Source: CAVZRC01 sp052148775 (GTDB lineage: Bacteria > Planctomycetota > Planctomycetia > Isosphaerales > Isosphaeraceae). From it: a stretch of 12,069 bases of DNA. Positions 6,017-12,069 of this stretch are shown here, one piece after another. Each line of letters begins with the position of its first letter. Position 1 is the first letter of the stretch. The notes under the pieces are model-generated. The model was given only the letters and a program-made list of their open reading frames with translations, was not told where the DNA came from and searched no databases. A program made the position numbers and the translations under genes. The stretch spans positions 1 through 12,069 of the forward strand of contig JBKQHM010000541.1 of the NCBI GenBank assembly GCA_052148775.1. Direction: 5' to 3'.

Positions 6017-7999
6017 ATGTCGGGAAACTACCTGTGGACTCCGACGCCGGATGTCATCGAGCGGGCGAACGTCACCCGGTTCATGAGGCGGCACAAACTC
6101 GCCGATTACCGCGAGTTGATCGACCGCTCAACGGCGGATATCGCCTGGTTCTGGGGCGCCGTCCTCGAAGATCTCGACATCGTGTTCAACCGGCCTTACG
6201 ACGCGATTCTGGACACGAGCCGGGGAATCCCTTGGTCGCGATGGTTCGTCGGCGGCTCGATCAACCTGGCGCATCAGTGCCTCGATCGTCACGCTCGATC
6301 GTCGTGGCGCGACCGGGCCGCCGTGATCTGGGAGGGTGAGGACGGGACGGTCCGCCGCCTCTCCTACGCGGAGCTGCATGCCGAGACCTCCCGCCTGGCC
6401 GGGGCGATGCGACGACTGGGGATCGGCCGCGGCGACCGGGTCGGGCTATTCCTGCCGATGGTGCCCGAGGCCGTCGTGGCCTTCCTGGCCTGCGCCAAGA
6501 TCGGCGCGATCAGCATCCCGATCTTCTCCGGCTTCGGCGCCCCGGCGGTCGCGTCCCGGCTCGACGACGGGCAGGCCGTGGCCATCATCACGGCCGATGT
6601 CTCCTTCCGACGCGGGAAGGCGATCCACCTGGAGCCGGTCGCGCGCGAGGCCGCCGACGCCTGCCCGAGTGTCCGCCACGTCATCGTCGCGCGGTCGCGG
6701 CGCGCGGCGGCCGGCGAGGTGGCAAGTCCCGACGCGCGTCACATCGATTGGGACGAGATCGTCGCGGCCGAGCCGGCCGAGTACCCGTCCGAGCCGCTCG
6801 ACCCGGAAACGCCGATGATGATCATGTACACGTCGGGCACCACGGGCCGGCCCAAGGGGGCCGTCCACGTGCACGGCGGGTTCCTGGTCAAGATCGCGCA
6901 GGAGGCGGCCCACCAGGCCGACATGCACGAGGACGACGTCCTCTTCTGGGTGACCGACCTGGGCTGGATCATGGGCCCCTGGGAGCTGGTCGGCGCCCTG
7001 GCCGCGGGGGGGACCGTCGTCCTCGCCGAGGGTGTTCCCGATTACCCGGCCCCCGACCGGCTCTGGTCGATGGTCGAGCGGCACGGGGTCACGATCCTCG
7101 GCGTCTCTCCGACGTTGATCCGCGCCCTGATCAAGCACGGCATCGAGCCGGTCCGGTCCCACGACCTGGGCCGGCTGCGAATCCTCGCCTCGACGGGCGA
7201 GCCCTGGGACCCCGAGTCCTGGCGATGGCTGTTCGAGACCGTCGGCGGGGGCCGGCTGCCGATCATCAACATCACGGGCGGTACGGAGGTCGGCGCCTGC
7301 CTGCTGTCGGCGTTCCCGATCACGCCGTTGAAGCCTTGCTCGCTGGTCGGCCCGTCGCTGGGGATGGCCGTCGACGTGTTCGACCCGGACGGCCGATCAC
7401 TGCGCCAGGGGGTCGGCGAGCTGGTCTGCACGAAGCCCTGGCCATCGATGACGAGGGGGATCTGGGGCGACCCCGAGCGCTACCTGGCGACCTACTGGTC
7501 GCGATGGCCGGACGTCTGGGTCCACGGCGACTGGGCCTCGATCGACGCCGACGGCGACTGGTTCCTCCACGGTCGGAGCGACGACACGATCAAGGTGGCG
7601 GGCAAGCGACTGGGGCCTGCCGAGGTGGAATCGATCCTCAACGGCCACGAGGCAGTGGCCGAATCGGCCGCGATCGGCATCCCGCACCGCGTCAAGGGGG
7701 AGGCCATCCTCTGCTTCGTCGTCACCCAGCCCGGACACGCACACGACGACTCGCTGCGGGACGACCTATGCGCCCGAGTCGCCGAGGGCCTGGGCAAGTC
7801 GTTCGCCCCCGAAGACGTGCGGTTCGTCGACGAGCTGCCCAAGACCCGCAGCGGCAAGATCCTCCGCCGCGTAATTCAGAGAGTGGCGACCGGCCAGGAC
7901 CCCGGCGATCTGTCGACGATCGAGAATCACGGCGCCATCGGGGCGATCCGCGGGGCGGGGAGAATCAAGGGCGATGGACCCGGATCCGATGATCCGTGA
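6017..7999 (+). CDS. AMP-forming acyl-CoA synthetase, acetyl/acetoacetyl-CoA synthetase-like
   Basis: This 660-residue cytoplasmic enzyme is close in length to bacterial acetyl-CoA synthetase (about 650). It should activate a carboxylic acid with ATP to an acyl-adenylate and then to acyl-CoA. An acetyl-CoA-synthetase-type N-terminal domain spans about residues 30-95 (WFWGAVLEDLDIVF, then SRGIPWSRWFVGGSINLAHQ). The phosphate-binding loop YTSGTTGRPKG is at 271-281 and TGGTEVG at 420-426. The HGDW aspartate is at 505, the hinge region GRSDDTIKVAGKR at 519-531, and PKTRSGKILRR at 608-618 with catalytic Lys614, the usual site of acetylation control. True acetate enzymes have WWQTETGG where this one has TGGTEVG, so the tryptophan closing the acetate pocket is replaced by glycine. 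Acetate is therefore not the likely preferred substrate; a larger short-chain, branched or keto acid is more likely. The gene is transcribed away from the cytochrome genes on its left and overlaps the next gene tail to tail by 35 bases. Confidence 0.9.
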   Translation: MSGNYLWTPTPDVIERANVTRFMRRHKLADYRELIDRSTADIAWFWGAVLEDLDIVFNRPYDAILDTSRGIPWSRWFVGGSINLAHQCLDRHARSSWRDRAAVIWEGEDGTVRRLSYAELHAETSRLAGAMRRLGIGRGDRVGLFLPMVPEAVVAFLACAKIGAISIPIFSGFGAPAVASRLDDGQAVAIITADVSFRRGKAIHLEPVAREAADACPSVRHVIVARSRRAAAGEVASPDARHIDWDEIVAAEPAEYPSEPLDPETPMMIMYTSGTTGRPKGAVHVHGGFLVKIAQEAAHQADMHEDDVLFWVTDLGWIMGPWELVGALAAGGTVVLAEGVPDYPAPDRLWSMVERHGVTILGVSPTLIRALIKHGIEPVRSHDLGRLRILASTGEPWDPESWRWLFETVGGGRLPIINITGGTEVGACLLSAFPITPLKPCSLVGPSLGMAVDVFDPDGRSLRQGVGELVCTKPWPSMTRGIWGDPERYLATYWSRWPDVWVHGDWASIDADGDWFLHGRSDDTIKVAGKRLGPAEVESILNGHEAVAESAAIGIPHRVKGEAILCFVVTQPGHAHDDSLRDDLCARVAEGLGKSFAPEDVRFVDELPKTRSGKILRRVIQRVATGQDPGDLSTIENHGAIGAIRGAGRIKGDGPGSDDP

Positions 8000-9821
8000 A
8001 GACCGTCCGAGGGACGGCATCCTTGACCCTGGGCATGTGGCAGGCGAGGCAGTCGTTCCGCGGGTTGACGGGGCACGGCGTCCGGGTCCGGCTCGATCCG
8101 TCCGGTTTGCCCGGCGCGGATGGACCGGGCGGAGCATGACAGTTCAAGCACTTGCTTTCATAATAGACTGCCGACGTCTCGGCGTCCTTGTGCGGGTCAT
8201 GGCAGGTCACGCAACTGAGGGCCTCGGCGCTCCCCGTGTAGCAACGGCTCAGGACGAGGCTCGAGGCCTGATACCGGACGAAGCCGGCATCGGCCGTGGT
8301 TGTCTTGTTCGGGGCCCGATGGCACTCGCCGCAGAGCGACACGACCCGCGCGGCCGGGGCCAGCCTCGGTCGGGCGATGGCCGGCTCGGGGAAGTGCGCC
8401 GCGACCGCCGGGATGTGATTTCCCCCCGGGCCATGACATCGCTCGCAGCCGATGCCCCGATCGCGGCCCTCGGGGCGGGCGTCGGGCTCCCGTGCGGCGC
8501 GGAAGTTCGTCGCGTGGCAGTTCAGGCACTTCCGCACCGCCTCGGCCGTGATCGGGCGGCCCAGGTAGCCCGGCTCGTCGGGCGGGAGGGCCGGATGCTC
8601 CATCGTCCGAGCCCACTCCGGCGCGTGCGGATACTGCGAGACGCGCAGCTCGCGGAACTGCCCGCCAGCTTCGCGGGCCAGGAACGATCGCCCCTGCTGG
8701 TTCGCCCCCAGGGCATACTCGACCACGGCGCGGAAGGCACTCCCGTCGACCTTCGTCACGGCCTCGACCCCGGCGCCGACGCGGGCGAACCGATGCGAGA
8801 CGCGCGGGTTGTCGGCGTCGGGGATGTCCCGGTCCGGCCAGGGTAAACTCTTCAGGTCGGCGGTGCGCACCAGCGTGCGGGAATGGCGGCTGGCCTGCTG
8901 CGATCGGTATTGGGCGGGATGGCAGGGCGCGCAACGCGCGGCGCCGACGAATGGGGCCGGTTCTCGCATCAACGGGTCGGAGGCACCGAATCCATGTGAG
9001 TCTTCCAGGGCCGAGGGCGCCTCCGTCGCCTTCCCTTCCTGGAGGCGGGCGCGGCTCAGGAGCCACGAGGACTCGGGATCGAGCCCTCGGCCCGAAGGCC
9101 CCTGGATCCATTCGAGGGCCGCGGCCGGTCGGCCGGCCTGGAGCCAGCAACGGGCGAGGAGCTTCCCGGCCGCCGGAGGATCCAGGTCGGCATCTTCGAG
9201 CTTCGGGTCGCGGGCCAGGGCCGACGCCAGGACCTCGGCGGCGCCGGCCGGATCGTACATCTCGGCGCGCAGGCGGCCGAGTCGGACGCCCGCACGGACC
9301 TCCCACCCCGGCTGGCGGATCAGGCGTTCCGCCGCCTCCACCGCGTCGGTCATCGCTCGGGTTTGGGCCCAGTAGCGCGACAGGGCATCCAGGGTCTCGG
9401 CGTGGTCCGGCTGGGCGTCGCGTGCCGCGCCCAGCGAGGCCAGGGCCGGCCCGACCTGACCGCGATCGAGCAGACCGCGGCCCAGTAGGAAGAAGTCCTC
9501 GGCCTCCATGGACCCGGTGCCGATCCGTCGATAGATCGCCTCCGCCGACTCGTCCCGCCCAAGCCGCGCCGCCGAGCGCGCCATCAGCCGCAGCGCCTCC
9601 GGGTCGGAGGGCCTCGCCTTCAACGCGACCCGCGCCCGAGCCTCCGCCCCGCGCCAGTCTCCGCGACGGTAAGCCAGGTCCCCGTCCCGGAGCGGATCAG
9701 CCCTTCCATCCCGGACATTCCCGATCCGCCACCATATCCCCACACCCAGCACGGCGACGGCCGCGAAAACGATCAGCAACCGACGCGATCGATCTCCTAC
9801 CATTCGGCTTCCCCGGGACAT
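7965..9821 (-). CDS. Membrane-anchored TPR protein fused to heptahaem c-type cytochrome
   Basis: This 618-residue protein has one uncleaved membrane anchor or signal at about residues 14-31 after basic residues. Residues about 43-270 are TPR-like helical repeats (for example GDLAYRRGDWRGAEARARVAL and FFLLGRGLLDRGQVGPALASLGAA). Seven haem c motifs follow: CAPCH 297-301, CLNCH 432-436, CERCH 459-463, CGECH 497-501, CVTCH 537-541, CLNCH 558-562 and CLACH 591-595. GIGCERCHGPGGNH, CVTCHDPHK and the terminal FTDHRI are signatures of the multihaem cytochrome/TPR family common in Planctomycetes and Acidobacteria. In many relatives TPRs follow FTDHRI; here the protein ends just after it and TPRs lie at the front. 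An extracytoplasmic electron-transfer role is likely, partner unknown. A second start at 9803 (Met7) has GGGGAAG upstream and is nearly as good. The stop lies inside the 3' end of the synthetase gene on the other strand. Confidence 0.88.
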   Translation of the reverse strand: MSRGSRMVGDRSRRLLIVFAAVAVLGVGIWWRIGNVRDGRADPLRDGDLAYRRGDWRGAEARARVALKARPSDPEALRLMARSAARLGRDESAEAIYRRIGTGSMEAEDFFLLGRGLLDRGQVGPALASLGAARDAQPDHAETLDALSRYWAQTRAMTDAVEAAERLIRQPGWEVRAGVRLGRLRAEMYDPAGAAEVLASALARDPKLEDADLDPPAAGKLLARCWLQAGRPAAALEWIQGPSGRGLDPESSWLLSRARLQEGKATEAPSALEDSHGFGASDPLMREPAPFVGAARCAPCHPAQYRSQQASRHSRTLVRTADLKSLPWPDRDIPDADNPRVSHRFARVGAGVEAVTKVDGSAFRAVVEYALGANQQGRSFLAREAGGQFRELRVSQYPHAPEWARTMEHPALPPDEPGYLGRPITAEAVRKCLNCHATNFRAAREPDARPEGRDRGIGCERCHGPGGNHIPAVAAHFPEPAIARPRLAPAARVVSLCGECHRAPNKTTTADAGFVRYQASSLVLSRCYTGSAEALSCVTCHDPHKDAETSAVYYESKCLNCHAPPGPSAPGKPDGSSRTRTPCPVNPRNDCLACHMPRVKDAVPRTVFTDHRIRVHRP

Positions 9822-9915
9822 GGATCCATCCGGCTTCGCAACACTCCCCGGCGATTGTCGATCGCCCGTCTCGCCCAGTCAAGGAGCATGGCCGGAGCAA
9901 GAGTAGCGAGCATGA

Positions 9916-9931
9916 GATCACAACTGTGATC
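9916..9931. promoter_or_regulatory. Perfect palindrome, candidate operator of the heptahaem cytochrome gene
   Basis: GATCACAACTGTGATC consists of two 7-base arms (GATCACA and TGTGATC) around a two-base centre. It is about 95 bases upstream of the cytochrome start at 9821. The two-base centre is too small for an RNA hairpin loop, so a dimeric DNA-binding protein site is more likely. The half-site order (TCACA then TGTGA) is the inverse of the CRP/FNR arrangement TGTGA-N6-TCACA, so it is not a standard CRP box. The regulator is unknown. Confidence 0.4.
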
Positions 9932-10174
9932 CCAGTTGCATCGAGTAGCCAGGCGGCATTCCCTGATCTCAAGGAAAAATCGAATCCATACCGTCAGGTT
10001 TTCCCGATGACCGCAGTACATTTGGTGGGGAAATCCGTGAGATGATCGGTCCTCGCCGGATTCCCGGGCATAGACTGAGCAACCTTTCCAAACTCGACTC
10101 CGGGACAGATCACGAGGAGACCGATCCGGCCCTTCCACCGATACAGACTTTACCGTTTTTTACCCGAATTTCAT

Positions 10175-10203
10175 TTGACAGGCTGTATCCGAAAGATCAT
10201 TAT
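10175..10203 (+). promoter_or_regulatory. Sigma70-like promoter candidate for the rightward genes
   Basis: A perfect TTGACA (10175-10180) is followed after 17 bases by CATTAT (10198-10203), which matches the -10 consensus at four of six positions. The surrounding DNA is the most AT-rich of the spacer. A start near 10210 gives a leader of about 210 bases before the ATG at 10424. Confidence 0.45.
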
Positions 10204-10423
10204 CCCTTAAAACCGTGTTGGAGCGGAAATCCTGGACCTCATGCGTGTTCCAGGGTTCCCACAAGGTCGTTTCCGCCAGGGCTGGGTCGAGGGCCGGAGG
10301 CGGCCGAATGGTCCGAATCCATCCTGAATTCAGGGCCTGCACCAACCCCGCCTGGGTCTAACTTCGCCATGATTACTTGATGAGATCGGGAACTGGCCGG
10401 CCCCTTACCTTCGAGGGACGTTG

Positions 10424-10993
10424 ATGAGCGACCCCACCATGGATGCTCCGGCTGAGAGACTGGAGCGCCTGGAGCGAGAAGCGGAGCGACTCGCCGCACG
10501 GTTGAAGCAGGCGAGCATTCAGATCAGCTTCTTGCAACTGGTCCTCCTGCTCGGCGGCGCGGCCCTGCTCGGCGGTGGCTACTACCTGATCACCACGGGG
10601 AAGCTCCAGATCGAGGGCCTTTCGCCGGTGGCCAACCGCGTCGAAGCGAAGGATTTCGGGTTCTATAACAAGAAGGACACACGGACCGTATTCTTCGACC
10701 ACGACAAGTTCGGCATGCCCCAGATCATCTTCCTGGATGCGCAGAAGCGCCTACGCATGAGGCTTAAAGTCTTCCCGGACGGCGACGGCTCGGGCGGCCT
10801 GGCATTCTACGATGCGACCGGATGGCGCGGTGTCTTTCGCATGGAGGGTGACGAGACCTCGGTCTTGAAACTGGTGGGGAAGAAGCAGAAAGGCGGCATC
10901 GCCATGACCGTCACCCCGGACGGCTCGCCCAGCCTGAAGATGACCGACCAGCACGGCAAGGTCCTCTGGGAAGCCCCCACGGCATCCAAATGA
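10424..10993 (+). CDS. Single-pass membrane protein with coiled coil and short tandem beta-repeats, unknown function
   Basis: This is a 189-residue protein. The frame technically opens at a TTG one codon earlier, but ATG 10424 is preceded by GAGGGA at five bases and is preferred. Residues about 9-31 are a short charged heptad-like coiled coil (ERLERLEREAERLAARLKQ), and residues 35-57 are a single membrane helix (LQLVLLLGGAALLGGGYYLI). The rest, about 60-189, would lie outside the cytoplasm if the short N-terminus stays inside. From about residue 98 there are three to four degenerate 22-24-residue units of the type hxLxDxxGxxRhxhxhxxDG, which suggests stacked short beta strands. I do not recognise a named domain. 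A small lipoprotein gene and a DUF1559 pseudopilin gene follow on the same strand 101 bases downstream, so an envelope role is plausible. Confidence 0.75.
   Translation: MSDPTMDAPAERLERLEREAERLAARLKQASIQISFLQLVLLLGGAALLGGGYYLITTGKLQIEGLSPVANRVEAKDFGFYNKKDTRTVFFDHDKFGMPQIIFLDAQKRLRMRLKVFPDGDGSGGLAFYDATGWRGVFRMEGDETSVLKLVGKKQKGGIAMTVTPDGSPSLKMTDQHGKVLWEAPTASK
10715..10975 (+). repeat. Degenerate tandem protein repeats of about 23 residues
   Basis: Within the membrane protein, residues 98-120, 122-142, 145-167 and 168-184 align by eye. Their shared features are a hydrophobic strand ending in aspartate or a polar residue (IIFLDAQ, LAFYDAT, LKLVGKK, LKMTDQH), a small or basic turn, a second strand (RMRLKVF, GVFRME, GIAMTV, VLWEAP) and usually an acidic-glycine turn (PDG, EGDE, PDG). 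The third unit is the most diverged. The repeat is seen in the protein, not in the DNA. Confidence 0.45.
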
Positions 10994-11094
10994 GGCCCAG
11001 CCGCGACGGACTCCCACCAATCCTTCTCAGTCGACCGACTCATCCTTCCTGTATCCGTCCCCACGAACCTGATATGCGGAATCGAGGGTATCGA

Positions 11095-11370
11095 ATGTCC
11101 ATCCTCAAGTCGCCTCGAGCGAAGATCCTCCTGCTCCTCGCGAGCCTGATCCTGCCCTCGAACCTCGTGGGCTGCGGTTCCGGTAATACCAACGAGAAAG
11201 AATTCCTCAGCTCCGCGCCGCCTGGGAAACCCCCCGAGAACCCCGACGAGACGGTCTCGGAGCGTCGGGCCCGCACTCGACTCGTTTCGAAGAAGGTGGC
11301 TGACGCCGAGGCAAAGAACGCGGCAGCGGCCAAGAGGCTCGAGGAGCAAAAAAAGAAGAAGACCCCTTGA
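11095..11370 (+). CDS. Small lysine-rich lipoprotein upstream of DUF1559 gene
   Basis: This is a 91-residue protein. The start was set at ATG 11095 because GAGGG lies six bases upstream and the lipoprotein signal begins there: MSILKSPRAK, a hydrophobic stretch at 11-20, and lipobox LVGC with the lipidated cysteine at residue 27. The longer frame back to 10990 overlaps the previous stop codon and adds no signal. The mature part is short, has a proline-rich linker (APPGKPPENPDE, 41-52) and ends in a charged alanine/lysine helix and a run of four lysines (86-89). Small lipoproteins of this build are often found beside DUF1559 genes in planctomycetes, and here the DUF1559 gene starts 94 bases downstream. 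The function is unknown; a role anchored in the membrane, perhaps with the pseudopilin, is inferred. Confidence 0.75.
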   Translation: MSILKSPRAKILLLLASLILPSNLVGCGSGNTNEKEFLSSAPPGKPPENPDETVSERRARTRLVSKKVADAEAKNAAAAKRLEEQKKKKTP

Positions 11371-11464
11371 GTACGAGTGGCATCGATGCTCGTGATGAGT
11401 ATTGTGATCTTCATCGCCCGCCAGAACGCTTTCTTCCCTCTCCTTCATTCGGGAGTCTGACGTC

Positions 11465-12069
11465 ATGAGAACCGATCGGAATCCTCGAGGTTTTACGCTC
11501 ATCGAACTCTTGGTGGTCATCGCCATCATCGCCGTCTTGATTGCCCTCCTGCTGCCCGCGGTCCAATCGGCCCGCGAGGCAGCCCGCCGCGCCCAGTGCA
11601 CGAACAACTTGAAGCAGATCGGCCTCGGCGTCAACAACTACGAGAGCGGCAACGGAGCCATCCCGCCCGAGGCGACGTTCGCGAGCTCGAATCCGGCAAA
11701 CAATAATTATCAGGACCAGGGTGTACTCTGCCGGATCCTCCCCTATATCGAGCAGAACGCCGACTACAACTCGATCAATTTCATGTACGGGGTTCGCGGC
11801 ATCTGGGTCGTGGGCGGTTCCTGGGATGATCCGGCGAACGACGACAACTGGTCGGGCGATTACGGCCGCAGCAACAAGACGGCCAATACCACCTATGTGA
11901 GTGCGTTCCTCTGCCCGTCGGACCCCAACAACGGCGGCAACAATACGGTCCTGGTCAACGGGCAGAACAAGCTGGTCTGCACGACCGATTACTACTGGAA
12001 CGTCGGCCTCTCGCGATTCTTCAACGGGGGTTATGTCAACGGCCCGTCCTACTCGCCGGGCGCCCTCGA
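11465..12069 (+). CDS. DUF1559 family type II/IV pseudopilin-like protein (3' end outside window)
   Basis: The frame is open from ATG 11465 to the right edge, 201 codons without a stop, so the protein is incomplete. GGGAG lies nine bases upstream. The N-terminus is a class III prepilin leader: basic MRTDRNPRG, then FTLIELLVV with the conserved glutamate at mature position 5. Prepilin peptidase would cut between G9 and F10. A hydrophobic helix runs to about residue 33, followed by PAVQSAREAARRAQCTNNL with CTNNLKQIGL at 45-54, the hallmark of the DUF1559 (SBP_bac_10) family expanded to many copies in planctomycetes. Also typical is FLCPSDP (about 144-150). The mature part would be exposed outside the inner membrane. 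The exact role of these proteins is not known. Confidence 0.95.
   Translation, partial: MRTDRNPRGFTLIELLVVIAIIAVLIALLLPAVQSAREAARRAQCTNNLKQIGLGVNNYESGNGAIPPEATFASSNPANNNYQDQGVLCRILPYIEQNADYNSINFMYGVRGIWVVGGSWDDPANDDNWSGDYGRSNKTANTTYVSAFLCPSDPNNGGNNTVLVNGQNKLVCTTDYYWNVGLSRFFNGGYVNGPSYSPGAL

Larger units (their letters stand above)
9822..10423. other. Gene-free divergent spacer (602 bases)
   Basis: The spacer lies between the divergent cytochrome gene (minus) and the small membrane-protein gene (plus). Short open frames here (for example 10042-10380 plus and 9797-10138 minus) show no domain, no good ribosome binding site and mixed composition. AT content rises around 10140-10215 compared with the flanking genes, as expected for a promoter region. 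It contains a perfect 16-bp palindrome (9916-9931), a small inverted repeat GGCGAT/ATCGCC (9850-9866) and a TTGACA promoter candidate (10175-10203). No RNA gene was recognised. Confidence 0.6.

Noticed and set aside
6748..7992. Plus-strand open frame of 414 codons within the acyl-CoA synthetase
   Set aside because: It is out of frame with the clear synthetase motifs and its translation is arginine/glycine/proline-rich, so it is a shadow.
11374..11392. GCATCGATGC palindrome after the lipoprotein gene as a terminator
   Set aside because: The possible stem has only short pairing with mismatches and no T-run behind it.

Overview
The window looks like chromosomal DNA of a planctomycete, probably of the Isosphaerales/Gemmatales type. 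The base composition is GC-rich. The right end carries a DUF1559 pseudopilin with the typical G-FTLIELLVV start and CTNNLKQIGL motif, preceded by a small lipoprotein. The left half carries haem-bearing beta-propeller proteins of kinds common in that phylum. No tRNA, rRNA, CRISPR array, insertion sequence or phage gene was seen. The taxonomic call is inferred from gene content only.

Layout. (1) Minus strand, 5374 to 1: three exported proteins in one direction. In order of transcription they are a six-repeat FG-GAP/VCBS propeller protein with one c-type haem motif, a thioredoxin-fold-like exported protein with a CxxC, and a large PD40-propeller/di-haem protein related to the alpha subunit of hydrazine synthase. 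The last runs off the left edge of the window and has no stop codon inside it. A strong hairpin lies between the second and third genes. (2) 5375-6016: a gene-free divergent spacer with a good minus-strand sigma70-like promoter and a weak plus-strand candidate. (3) Plus strand, 6017-7999: an acyl-CoA synthetase of the acetyl/acetoacetyl-CoA synthetase class with a substrate pocket unlike that of true acetate enzymes. (4) Minus strand, 9821-7965: a membrane-anchored TPR protein fused to a heptahaem cytochrome c. Its last 35 bases overlap the end of the synthetase gene tail to tail. (5) 9822-10423: a second gene-free divergent spacer with a perfect 16-bp palindrome and a TTGACA promoter candidate. 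(6) Plus strand from 10424: a single-pass membrane protein with short tandem beta-repeats, a small lipoprotein, and the DUF1559 protein cut by the right edge.

Taken together, three of the eight genes encode cell-envelope c-type cytochromes with ten CxxCH motifs in all (2 + 1 + 7). All three couple haem to a protein-interaction scaffold: a PD40 propeller, an FG-GAP propeller or TPRs. That suggests an extracytoplasmic redox system, but no substrate can be read from the sequence. The hydrazine synthase relationship does not mean anammox metabolism: no HzsB/HzsC-like partner is visible here.
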